Positions 35,151 through 45,159 of a stretch of 64,000 nucleotides of DNA are shown here, piece by piece. Location: contig NC_080671.1 of the NCBI RefSeq assembly GCF_030247195.1, positions 470,142,766 through 470,206,765 of the forward strand, written 5' to 3'. Made by a program: the position numbers and the translations under genes. Every line of letters starts with the position of its first letter. Positions within the stretch are counted from its first letter, which is position 1. The notes under the pieces were generated by a model that was not told the origin of the DNA, ran no database searches, and worked only from the letters and a program-made list of their open reading frames with translations. The DNA is from Topomyia yanbarensis (taxonomy: Eukaryota; Arthropoda; Insecta; Diptera; Culicidae).

Positions 35151-35623
35151 TGTCCGTGTCTGTCCTCTTGTTGACTGCATGATGGGTGTTTTTTATATGG
35201 CAACTTTCAATTACAGGCAAATTTGCTGTTTTGAATGTGCGATCAATTATTACTGGACTATCTAGCCTGAAGGTATGTCCCGTGGCAGCTGCGTGGTCAA
35301 CCAATGCTGTCTTTCCTCTAATACAAGCTATTGCTGTGTCGTTGTTAGTATACCCGGCATCTCGCAGAGTGTTTAGTTTTTTATGTTTGAACGGTGTTTT
35401 TTAGTTTTGTACTCGTCATACCAACATATGAGCCGGGGCATTCCTCACAGGCTATTTTATATATTATGTTGCTCAGTTCCTCTTTTGGTGTTATGTCTTT
35501 AACCGGTGGTAGAAGTGCACCAACGGTTTTAGTGTTTTTGTTGGCTATTTTTGTTCGAGGGAATTCTTTTCGCAATGTTTTAGTTAATCTATGTGTGAGT
35601 CCATCGACGTTGGTGAGTGAGCA
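35150..35623 (-). pseudogene. Penelope GIY-YIG endonuclease remnant
   Basis: Minus strand from about 35623: a linker ('LTKTLRKEFPRTKIANKN', 'GALLPPVKDITPKEELS'), then 'NIIYKIACEECPGSYVGMTS' with the IY and YVG strands of the GIY-YIG fold and the C-x2-C pair typical of Penelope endonucleases. A one-base frameshift near 35400 leads into 'HKKLNTLRDAGYTNNDTAIA', 'LVDHAAATGHTF' and 'LPVIESCHIKNTHHAVNKR', which holds the conserved Glu. The enzyme would nick target DNA for target-primed reverse transcription. The RT domain that should precede it is absent, and the frame is broken once. Confidence 0.85.
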
Positions 35624-35722
35624 GTTTACATACAGCATATGGTGGTATACTACACATGATACACACGAGAAAGACGAAGAGAGAACCAAAACAAACCAGA
35701 CACACAAACACTAGTCTTGCTG

Positions 35723-35774
<52 letters not shown>

Positions 35775-36262
35775 TTGAGAGAAGTAACCTAAGGTAATCA
35801 CGCACAGGGTATCATCACACACACACCATCATGTAGCAAAACACAACACACTCAAAAAGAATTGACATTTACAAAAGTTAGCAGTTAGCTGAAAGATATT
35901 AACTGAACCGAATTCAGAGGAAAAGACGAGCATTTCGATCCCGATAAAACTTTACACGATCGGAACAGATGATCGTAAGTACACGGAGAGAATTCGTTCT
36001 GGCGAAAATAAGAATTATATGGTGATTATCTTTTATTTGAACAGCTGAAAAACCATATGACAATCCATTGTTGTACAACAACAGATCTGACCACAAAACA
36101 ACAATTATCGGTAAAATTTATAAGACAATGTTATACAGTAATTTTCACATCAATAAACTTTTAGAATTCTTGAAAAAGGTCCCAAACGGACCGAAACGTC
36201 GGATGAAGACAAAATAGTTTGTTTTTGCTTAAAAATTAGACTGCAAAGCCATACACCTAACC
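35624..36262. repeat. right inverted arm of the Penelope-like element
   Basis: Complement of the left arm. Contains (GA)n at 35726-35768 and ends in CATACACCTAACC next to the 11-bp target duplication. Confidence 0.9.
36169..36202 (+). other. degenerate hammerhead-ribozyme-like motif, right arm
   Basis: CTTGAAAAA, stem GGTCC-CAAAC-GGACC, then GAAACGTCGG, as in the left arm but on the plus strand. It differs from the left copy by one base just before box 1. Confidence 0.4.
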
Positions 36263-36273
36263 GAGAAATAATC

Positions 36274-36530
36274 ATCCAAAACTTCCATTGCCGCACGAAA
36301 AGGATTATCTAGCACATGAGATTCCTCAAAATTTGCGGTTTGTGCGATTTTCCTCACATCTGGTCCACCGAAACACATTAGAGCTTTATACTTTTCATCG
36401 TGATTTTCAACTGACTTGAGGGCTAAATATGCCATAAATTAGTCTTTCCATGCTTCCCACCTAGAACTTGTTTGACCATCGCAATTTTCCATAAAAGGCG
36501 TGATATTGAAATCCAGCTGAATATTGTGAA
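36274..36530 (-). pseudogene. Ty3/Gypsy gag, N-terminal part
   Basis: Minus strand: 'FMENCDGQTSSRWEAWKD', a TAA stop, 'FMAYLALKSVENHDEKYKAL', 'MCFGGPDVRKIAQTANFEES', 'FRAAMEVLDDYFS'. The W-x2-W pattern followed by a helix-rich segment is usual for Gypsy-type gag. It continues at 34442 after the Penelope insertion. Confidence 0.75.
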
Positions 36531-37219
36531 ATAAATTGAGTTAGTTTTCCACTGTTCTTCTTATTTGAAGAAAATTCAGTTTCAATTTATTCCTTTCTTA
36601 ACTTCTAATTAGGTTACGCATCCCAGTAACCATCACATAATTGTGTTTATGTTTCTTAACAACTGTTGTCAGGAATTTGTTTTTTTCGAAACTATTTTTT
36701 CATAAGCGTGAAAAATCTAATCAAACGAACGGATCGTTCTGATTACGGATGGACCAGAGCCCCATCGTAAATAAGGTAAGCGAATGAACACATGGTTCTA
36801 AATTCGGATTAACACATGGAATAAATTGCTCTGAATTTCTAATATTTTATCATGATATGCACTCTATTTACACGGGACATCCTGTCAAAGTGTTTTTCTT
36901 CACAACTTGTAATGAAAGTGGACTGTGAGAAAATTCTTGAGATCTTCGCGTAATAGCTCAGACTAAAGACGTCAGTTACTATTGAAAGAACGGCTCCGAA
37001 TGATAAGTTTATTCATAATCGGTTTCCTAGGCTACTTGATATATCTGTGTACACTACACTTGAATTTCATAAAACGCCTATTAGTAAAAAAATTAGAGTT
37101 ATGGATTAGACAGACTTTCAGAGTGGTTACATAAACTTTCTATAAGTTTATTTACGTGCGATCGGATTCTTTTACTCCTAACTTTGATTCAAATGAGTGC
37201 TACATCTTTCATGTAAGAC
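36531..37219. other. AT-rich stretch without recognised gene
   Basis: It may contain the 5' leader of the Gypsy element, but I cannot find an LTR end or a primer-binding site. Confidence 0.35.
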
Positions 37220-37221
37220 TA

Positions 37222-38333
37222 ACGGGTGTTCAATAAAAAATGAGAATGATTTCAATACCTTTCTGTAATTAAAGTATAGAGCATATTTTTTTCTCCAAGA
37301 GAATTGCTCCTAGAAATGGGTGGCATATTTCTTTTCGCTCTGGTGCTGTCAGAAGATGGCGTCGAAACAGCAAGCACTCCGCGTTCGTGTTGTACGGTTT
37401 TACGAATCGCATGGTCATCATGGAAAAAAGTTTACGGTAGACCACTTTCGAGACAAAGACGTGCCCATGAGTACAGTTTACCGGATCCTGGCATCCCCGG
37501 GCGTGGAGCGGATGGCCGTTCGGAAGAAGAAGAAGAAGAATAAGAAGAAGGAGGAGGAGGAAGCGTTGGAAAAGCTGTTCGACAACAAGGACGGAACGAG
37601 TTTACGTGACACCGCCCGAAAATATCACTGCTCCTATACCTTCATTCACCGAACCCTCAAGATGGAGGACCTCATTACTTTCCGCTCTCGAATACCCACA
37701 TTCCAGGAAATAACAGTTACTATTCCAGCAACAAGTCGTCCACTCCTTGAAGTATAATATAAGCATAAATTTGAAAAAAGCTATGCTGCACATCGCCATA
37801 TCTGACAGCGGGATTGCAAACCGAGCAGTCTGGCCATCAAACAACAAGTGTACCTGGAGGAATGTCGTGAGAAAATCTTCTGTCGTTCTTAAAGAAGCAT
37901 CATGCGGATGGGAAGTACGTCTTCTGGCCGGACAAGGCGTCTTCCCATTATGCCAAGAAGACGCTGGAGTATCTTGAGCGGAAAAAGATTCTGTACGTGT
38001 CTAAATAAACAAACCCGACCAACTTGCCCCAGTGGCGTCTCATTGAGGATTTTTCCGGCTCCCTCATTGCCCTAGTGTACAAAAATAATTGGCGGGTCAC
38101 GGATACGGAGTTGTATCCGGAAAATGGGCGTCAGTGCCATCCAGCGCTCTTGTGAGAGCATCGAGACTAAGTTGCGTCATATCGCTGACCAGGGCCCCTT
38201 CTACAATATTCATTGGCGTTTTTTGAAGATCAAACATTATGTTTTTAATAAAAAAAGACCAAATTCGCTGAAATTTTTGTTTTGTTTTTTACCTACATGA
38301 CTGAAAAAATTCCCATTTTTATTGAACACCCGT
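37222..38333 (+). mobile_element. Tc1/mariner-type element, full length
   Basis: Terminal inverted repeats begin ACGGGTGTTCAATAAAAA at 37222 and end with the complement at 38333. The target dinucleotide TA flanks both sides (37220-37221, 38334-38335). Length 1112 bp, normal for a mariner with one transposase gene. The encoded transposase is broken. Confidence 0.9.
37356..38215 (+). pseudogene. Tc1/mariner transposase, frameshifted
   Basis: ATG at 37356 ('MASKQQALRVRVVRFYESHG'), N-terminal helix-turn-helix ('HFRDKDVPMSTVYRILASPG'), then a Lys/Glu run from AAG and GAG repeats (37524-37564) where a GRP-like linker is expected, and a second HTH ('GTSLRDTARKYHCSYTFIHR'). From about 37690 the frame breaks. 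Later pieces include 'HADGKYVFWPDKASSHYAKK' (second catalytic Asp region, about 37905), 'TLEYLERKKILYV' and 'NPTNLPQWRLIEDFSGSL' with the third catalytic acidic region. The first Asp region is deleted or scrambled near 37720. It would catalyse cut-and-paste transposition if intact. Confidence 0.85.
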
Positions 38334-38339
38334 TAAAAT

Positions 38340-38890
38340 TGCCAGAATCGATTCAGCAATATATGAAAAACAGGAGTGAATTTAGTTTCGAAACCACCGG
38401 TATACCGGTTTATATGGGAAGCAGAACTCCGATTAGCTTAAAATTCAAGAGCAGTCAATAATGATGTAGCTTTTATTTGAGCATAATTTTGTGAACATCG
38501 GGTCATACCTTCCTGAAAATCAGACGTGGATTCAATTCAGAAATCTTATCACTTTCCATAAGCTTCCGGCTCCACCGAAGGTGTCCAGAGTGGTAAATGA
38601 TAGTTTAATGGGACTTCAATGAGCTGAAGCTACAAATCCAAGCTAGTTAAAACACATTGCATCTTTTAGATAACATTCTGATACAGATTTATATGTGGGT
38701 GTCATTCTTAACCACACTCTTCAACCTGTAACTCTGGAACCAGAACTCGGAATAAAACGAAATTCAATAGGCTGCTATAGGAACGTTGTAGCTTTCATTT
38801 AAGGCTAAACTTTTGAATATTGATACGGTGATCTCCGAGCCACAGAGGAAAAATTGTTGGTCACATACACATACGTACACGAAGAAGAGG
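38340..38890 (+). repeat. hairpin-ended interspersed repeat, diverged copy
   Basis: It shares the family's internal module (CTCTTCAACCTGTAACTCTGG, AACTCGGAATAAAACGAAAT, TTTCATTTAAGGCTAAACTTT, ATCTCCGAG) near 38700-38850, and a more decayed copy near 38400-38520. It stops in CACATACACATACG. Neither terminal motif is preserved. Confidence 0.6.
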
Positions 38891-39061
38891 ATATGAAGGT
38901 AAAAAAGGTTTAGGTTTAGTAGATAGGCTTGCTCGAGAAAGAGCTGCAGTAAGAACAAATCAGGGATCTAGGGATTAGCATCAACTCCGCCGTAGCTGCA
39001 GCCGAATTGTCATGCAAAAGGCTAAAAACATTTGAAAACGGAGAAAAGATCACCACTGTGA

Positions 39062-40828
39062 AAAAACAACGAATTATTCGCAACTTATCAACAACGACTT
39101 CAGGAAAAACTAAAAGCCGATCCTAAAAGCTTCTGGAAGTACGTCAATGAGCAGAGAAAAGAAAGCGGGACTCCAAGTACCATGGTTAATGGTGATCATG
39201 ACGCATCCTCAACTGAAGGTATTTGCAGCCTTTTCCGCGATCACTTTAGTAGTGTATTCAACAATGAAGACCTTGACAGCAATTCCATCTTAAACGCAGC
39301 AAATAATGTTCCGTGCTTTCCATCCGTTAGATTTCCATCACTCGTCTCTAATGCGGTGGTTTTAGAAGCGTGCTCACTCCTAAAATGCTCATCCAATCTC
39401 GGCCCTGATGACATTCCATCGATAGTTTTAACTAACATCGCGTTTCCATTGGCAGCTATATTCAACCGCTCACTATGTACAGGAACAATTCCAGAAATCT
39501 GGAAAAAGTGGTTTCTTTTCCCAGTGCACAATAAAGGAGACAAGCGCATCATCTCGAATTATCGCGGCATTGCAGCTTTATGTGCATCGTCTAAGCTGTT
39601 CGAGATGATAATAGTGTCACGCTGCTGCTCACACTACATATCCGCTGATCAACACGGGTTCTTTCCCAAGCGTTCAACAAACACCAATCTAGTTTGCTAT
39701 ACTTCCTACATCATCCAAGAGATGGAGAAAGGTCATCAAACGGATGCAATTTATACCGATCTGTCCGCTGCATTTGATAAAATTAATCACGAAATCGCCA
39801 TAGCGAAACTCAAGCATCTCGGTTTCAACGGAATGTTCGCCGACTGGTCAAACTCGCGGTCGCGAAATGTCAGTGAAAGTGGGAGATAGTATCTCTGAAA
39901 CAATTACCGTTACCTCTGGTGTACTACAAGAAAGTCACCTTGGACCTCTTCTATTTCTAATTTACATCAATGACGTCAATCCCTCTTTGAAATGCTTGAA
40001 GCTTTCCTACGCCGATGATTTTAAATTATACCTAAGAGTTTGTAATCTGAATGATGCCCAGTTTCTGCAACAGTAGCTCGATATCTTCGCCAATTTGTTG
40101 TCAGTTGAACAAAATGGTGCTGAATGCATCAAAATGCTCTACTATCACCTTCACTCGTAAATGCAACCCTATCATATATCATTATTCGCTGCTAGGATCC
40201 AATGTGAAACGGGAAACCTACATCAAAGATCTCGAGGTCATTGTCCTTCTGTGATCACATATCATACATCATGCCCAAGGCATCCAAAGAGCTCGGCTTT
40301 ATATTCCGGATGACTAAATCATTCAAAAACATCCATTGCTTGAAGGCGTTATTTGGCTGTGTACGCTGCCGAAGTCGACATAAATATTGACTTTTACTGT
40401 GAGCGGTGTTTACAAACATTGCTTCACAGCTTAATGGCAATGTTTGTAAACACGGCTCACAGTAAAAGTCAATATTTATGTCGACTTCGTCAGCGTGCAT
40501 AGGCTAATATGTCGCCCTTGTTCACTCGCTACTGGAGTATTCGGCAGTCGTTTGGTCGCCTTTCTACCACAATGAAGTGCAGCGCATTGACTTACTTTTG
40601 GACAATATAGACTCTCCAAGCCTCCTTAGCCAACTCAACACTAACATTAGACGCAGGACGCTCCGTACCTACTCTTTTCTCATTACACCCATTGCTAGAG
40701 CAAATTATGGGTTCAACGAACCGATGGCAAGCATGTGCAAAATTTTCAACCAATGTTACACGTCCTTTGACTTTAACTTGTCCCGTGTTTCCCTTAAACG
40801 TCTATATAGTGTTATTTTGAAAACATGA
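39062..40828 (+). pseudogene. non-LTR ORF2 fragment (PHD-type element group), 5' truncated
   Basis: It begins in the EN-RT linker ('QEKLKADPKSFWKYVNEQRK'). RT follows: 'SNLGPDDIPSIVLTNI', 'NYRGIAALCASSKLFEMII', 'DQHGFFPKRSTNTNL', 'AIYTDLSAAFDKINHEIAIA' (39747), then in the next frame 'SGVLQESHLGPLLFLIYIND' and the catalytic YADDFKLY (about 40010). The thumb is spread over several frames and split by a foldback insertion at 40358-40500. The C-terminal part 'EYSAVVWSPFYHNEVQRIDL' to 'FDFNLSRVSLKRLYS' ends at a stop near 40828. It is close in sequence to the elements at 30664-33660 and 49950-52065. Its 3' UTR continues at 45856 after the TIR element. Confidence 0.9.
40358..40500. mobile_element. 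foldback insertion, near-perfect 64-bp palindrome arms
   Basis: About 64 bp (GTGTACGCTG...AAACATTGC) are mirrored with only about four mismatches around a loop of about 14 nt, in the middle of the RT thumb. Candidate 4-bp duplication GGCT (left ATTTGGCT, right ATAGGCTA). Such a cruciform-forming MITE carries no gene. The arms are unlike those of the element at 2938. Confidence 0.8.
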
Positions 40829-41140
40829 CCCGTAGTTTAGGGGAACATGGGGAGACTTGACGAGGTTTTCAGATAAAACTGTATAAATATCTAAAAAAGC
40901 CTTCAATCCCCCAAAAATCATTCAGATATAATGCGCAAAGTTATTGCGCGTCTTCATTATGTTTTGCCGAATTTTTAATTTAATTTTTGAAAAGTTACAA
41001 AAGTTTTTCTGTGATCATTTTTTCTGGTCAAGTCTCCCCATTGCGGGGAGACTTGACCAAGGCGTGGGGAGACTTGACCAAAAGAATTTTGAAAAATCAT
41101 AACAAAAAATAATGACATTAAACATACTGTAACTATTTTT

Positions 41141-41470
41141 ACATTTCTTACAAAAGAAATGTATAGGATTCGCTCAAAATTTGACAACTTTTTCCGAGGC
41201 CCGGAGGGCCGAGTCTCATATACCAATCGACTCAGCTCGACAAATTGAGACAATGTCTGTATATATGTGTGTGTGTGTATGTGTGTATGTATGTATGTAC
41301 AAAATGTCATGTAATTATCTCAGCAATGGCTGAACCGATCTTAATGAAATTAGTTTCAAATGAAAGGCCTAACGTTGCCATTTGACACTATTATTTTTGA
41401 TTTTCGATATGTTGTTTACTTTCTGAGATATGGGCGATTTTGTCAAAACACAGCAGGTTTTTCGCAAATA
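41141..41470 (-). repeat. hairpin-ended interspersed repeat, hairpin end
   Basis: Reverse-oriented copy starting with the terminal hairpin ACATTTCTT-ACAA-AAGAAATGT (41141-41162), then GGCCCGGAGGGCCGAGTCTC, CAATCGACTCAGCTCGACAA, a (TG)n run (41264-41300), CAATGGCTGAACCGATC and TTTCAAATGAAAGGCC. Its other end may be the CTAGGTGGATTAAA motif at 45110-45159. Confidence 0.75.
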
Positions 41471-42203
41471 ACTTTTGAACAATACAATATTGTCCCACAA
41501 ACTGCACATAAATAGAAGACTTGTAAAAATACCTTTCTAACAAGCTATAGATTGTCTAAATCCGTGCACGAGCGACGGAGATATTAGACATTTTGTATTT
41601 TTAATTCTCGCTTATTAATTTCCACCAATTAAAAATGAGATTGTTTCATACAGAGTATTGCTTTACTGGTGTTTTAGGGGCAAAACTAAACCGATTTTGA
41701 ATATCGGGGTATGAAAACACATCTACGTGATTCAAGGAATTCGATGTTGAGAACATTTTGTGAATTACCTTTATAATAAAAGAACTATTTCTCAAAAATC
41801 AATATATAAGTTCACTTCAAAGACAAAATAATGCGTTGATAAAGAAACAGTGAGTTCTAGTATTTATTCCTTGGATTAGGCATTGCGCTCAATCATGAGG
41901 TAAATGTTGGATGGTATATTAATACACAGATCAACAAGTAATTCACCTAGTAGTGAGATAAAAGATTTCTAATATAATTATACTTGTGGCGTCACCGAAA
42001 GCAACAGTATGTTTGAAGCCCAAAAATCTAGCGAAAATTTAGCTCTTTTGCAAGATTTAGGTTATACTGGTTATGGAGCAAAAATTACTACTTACATTAT
42101 TTATGATAAGAATGTAAGAATCAATATATCATAATAATATACCTATAAAAATAATGTCACTGCATTAACCATCATTTGCCATTCCTCACACGCCCCCCCC
42201 CCC

Positions 42204-42205
<2 letters not shown>

Positions 42206-42265
<60 letters not shown>

Positions 42266-42266
42266 G
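42206..42266. repeat. (CT)n microsatellite
   Basis: About 60 bp of CT, with a C10-11 run just before (near 42192-42203). Confidence 0.95.
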
Positions 42267-42599
42267 TCTCTTTTCTATCGCATCTATCTAGCTATTTCTG
42301 TATGCATTTCTAAGTTGTGTGATAAAATCTTCTGCCAATCTGAAATATTTATTAATTGTAATTGAGAAGGTTTGAGAAAACAAAACTATTTTTTGTCTGC
42401 TGCTACATCAACTCAACTTTAATTCAATTGTATTCAAAGCCTGTATCTACACTATAATTAAGGAAATTCATGGCTATATCAGAAAAATATTTGGCTTAAC
42501 TGGGTAATATGAAAGTATGACGATGGAAATTTTCAAAAGAGACATTCCACGTGCGATATTTAAACTATTCGTATCTCTATTGAATTTTGAATGAAATAT

Positions 42600-43094
42600 A
42601 TGCTCAAAGACTTAAAGCTGAAGCCAGGATTTCGAAGACAAAATACATGAGAGGAAGAGGTTCTAGAGACGACAATGTGAACCTCCCACCCGAGTTCGGA
42701 TTGACGGTGACGAAATCGAGATGGTCGACGAATTCATGTATTTGAGCTCACTGGTAACCGACGACAATGATAACAGCAGAGAAATTCAGAGACGGATCAT
42801 AGCGGGAAATTGTGCCTACTTTGGACTCCAGAGGACGCTCCGGTCGAACAAAATTCGCCGCCGCACGAAGTTGATTATCTTCAAGACGCTGATTAGATCG
42901 GTGGTCCTCTACGGCCACGAGACCTGGACTATGCTCGTGGAGGACCAACGCGCCCTTGGAGTTTTCGAACGAAAAGTGTTGCGTACCATCTATGGTGGCG
43001 TGCAGATGGAAGACGGAACGTTGCGCAGGCGAATGAACCATGAATTGTATCAGCTGCACATTCGTTGTATTGGTACGAACTTTCATGAAAAATA
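42600..43094 (+). pseudogene. RTE-clade RT C-terminal fragment
   Basis: Linker 'SKTKYM' near 42635, then 'VRIDGDEIEMVDEFMYLSSL', 'VTDDNDNSREIQRRIIAGN', 'LRSNKIRRRTKLIIFKTLIR', 'LYGHETWTMLVEDQRALGVF', 'ERKVLRTIYGGVQMEDG', 'RRRMNHELYQL'. This is the conserved region after the RT palm of RTE-type non-LTR elements. RT catalytic motifs and endonuclease are absent, so it is a 5'-truncated piece, carried inside the TIR element. Confidence 0.85.
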
Positions 43095-43829
43095 ACGGAT
43101 CAAAGACCAAAAATATCCACAAATTAGATCCAAGAAAAGAAGTTCCCAAAGTACCCACTCTCGATGGGGGATGCAACTACAATGTGTCTTCTAACTTATC
43201 GTATTTGGATATACTGAGTAGTTTGAACCATTTCTTTTTCACAATATTGGTCTGTATAGGACTTATTTATCCATATTTCCTACACGAGAATTCCGAACGA
43301 AACAATGCAAATACGGCTTTTATGCAATCGACATAGCCTAGACATTTCACACTATTTACTTCAATGCAAATAAAAACATTGAAATATCTACCTGTCTCAT
43401 TCACGAATCGCATTCTCCCTCTGTCGTTCTCTGTTCAAGGGGCTTGAAAGCACATGTGACCTTGTCTCACTTTACTATATTCAATTGCGCGTTAAAATAC
43501 TGGACCAGTAAATTCTGTTCTGCACATAAATCTTTTTTCGGGAATATGTGACCAAAAAGTAAACTTTGAATTCGTCAAGTAAAGAAGCATGAAAACAAAA
43601 AGAATAAAACCAAAAAAAGATGGAAGCCCTAGAAAGTCCATTGCATATTTATTAGCCTTTTCTCAGAAGATGGGATTTTCAAAAACATTTCAAAACTTTC
43701 TGATGCAATGGTTTTCATATTCGTACAATCCGGTTTATTCATTATCTTTATTAAAAAATGTGTTTGGCTTCAAATATATGACCATTTTAATTAATAATTT
43801 CATTCCGCATCTTTTTATTCGTTTTGTTC

Positions 43830-44735
43830 ATCTGCGTTCATTTTACTTATTTTATTCGTTTCATTCTTTGGATTCACTCTGATCAGTTTATTCTTTTTGT
43901 GCATTTTACTCATATCATTCATTGTTTTCATTGTAAGCATTTTTTTACTTTTTTCCAGTTTATTCATTTTGTTCAGTTTCTTCATTTTAATAATCTGACT
44001 ACTTTTTCAGTTTTAATCATTTCATCCAAATAATTTATTTGATTCAATTTATTTCTTTATATTAATTTATAACCTTTTACTGTTGTTCAATTTTTCATTT
44101 CAATCAATGCATTTAATTCTGCTCATTTTCTTCTTTTTATTCATTTTATCACTCCAGCTCATTTTATTTGTTTGATTCGTTTGTTTTATTAATGCATTTC
44201 ATTTATTTTTTACTTTATTCATTTTGTTGATCCATTCTTTTTATTCATTTGACCCATTTCATTAATTTGATTCATTGTATTCACTGGATGAATTAAATCA
44301 ATTTGATTCATTTAATTCATTTGATTCATGTGATTCGTGCGATTCATGTGATTCATTTGATTCATATGATTCATTTGATTTATTTGATGCATTTCATTTG
44401 ATTCATTTGATTCATTTGATTCATTTGAATCATTTGAATCATTTGAATCATTTGAATCATTTGAATCATTTGATTTATTTGATTTATTTGATTTATTTGA
44501 TTTATTTGATTTATTTGATTTATTTGATTTATTTGATTTATTTGATTTATTTGATTTATTTGATTTATTTGATTCATTTGATTCATTTGATTCATTTGAT
44601 TCATTTGATTCATTTGATTCATTTGATTCATTTGATTCATTTGATTAATTTGATTAATTTGATTAATTTGATTCATTTGATTCATTTGATTCATTTGATT
44701 CATTTGATTCATTTGATTCATTTTATTCATATCTT
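43830..44735. repeat. minisatellite of 9-bp units ATTTGATTC
   Basis: Core 44270-44735 consists of about 50 near-perfect 9-bp units in blocks of variants: ATTTGATTC, ATTTGAATC, ATTTGATTT, again ATTTGATTC, ATTTGATTA. The blocks show waves of local homogenisation. Upstream (43830-44270) the same words (TTCATTTTATTCATTT) are present in decayed form. Both strands are open in one frame because 9 is a multiple of 3, giving false HLI and QMN repeat proteins. Confidence 0.95.
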
Positions 44736-45109
44736 TAATTTTATGCATTTCATGTTCAGTCATTCGTTTTATTTCATTCAATTTGTTAGTATGAGTCAAT
44801 TTATTCTATTAATCTTATAACTATTTCTAAATATAATCTTAATTTTTATGTAATAACCTAATCTAATTTGATTCGTGTATTTGGATCAAAATTATAATGA
44901 TTTCCATTAATTTTTCTACTTATTTTATGAATTTAAAAACCTATTGTTTCATTTTTTGCTTTACTTTCTTATTTCGGTCGTTTTGTTGATTTCTATAATT
45001 TATTCAGTTTATTCGAGATTTTATTCGTGCAAGACTAGAAACTGTTTTCATCCTACCTCTAATTGGGTGCCTACTTCTCGTGAGTTCTGCAAACTAATCC
45101 AATAGTGAA

Positions 45110-45159
45110 ATGTGTAAGAAAGGTCTCATCTCACTGCTAGGTGGATTAAATCGGTTTTT
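45110..45159 (-). repeat. terminal motif of the hairpin-ended repeat
   Basis: GAAAGGTCTCATCTCACTGC then TAGGTGGATTAAATCGGTTT: the end opposite the hairpin, in the same orientation as the copy at 41141, so the two may delimit one copy split by the intervening DNA. Confidence 0.6.

Larger units (their letters stand above)
34454..36262 (-). mobile_element. Penelope-like element with inverted arms and 11-bp TSD
   Basis: A 1809-bp unit flanked by an identical GAGAAATAATC (34443-34453 and 36263-36273). It consists of two long inverted arms (34454-35150 and 35624-36262) around a GIY-YIG endonuclease remnant on the minus strand. Removing unit and one duplication makes the Gypsy gag frame continuous ('EVLDDYFS' to 'PKMSLRY'). 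Penelope-like elements are known for LTR-like repeats that can be inverted and for a C-terminal GIY-YIG endonuclease; both are here. The RT domain is missing altogether. The left arm has about 33 bp at its outer end (34454-34486) that the right arm lacks. Confidence 0.85.

Noticed and set aside
34943..35304. Frames with Ser-Leu or Arg-Glu runs
   Set aside because: They are read-through of the (CT)n tract in the Penelope arm; only the GIY-YIG part is meaningful.
42748..43176. 142-residue minus-strand frame
   Set aside because: Antisense to the RTE reverse-transcriptase fragment, which has clear family motifs on the plus strand.
43830..44735. Regularly repeated units suggesting a CRISPR array
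   Set aside because: Units are 9 bp and contiguous, with no unique spacers and no cas genes. The genome is eukaryotic.
44275..44820. 181-residue plus-strand and 139-residue minus-strand open frames rich in His-Leu-Ile or Gln-Met-Asn
   Set aside because: They are products of the 9-bp minisatellite; the unit length divisible by three keeps frames open on both strands.
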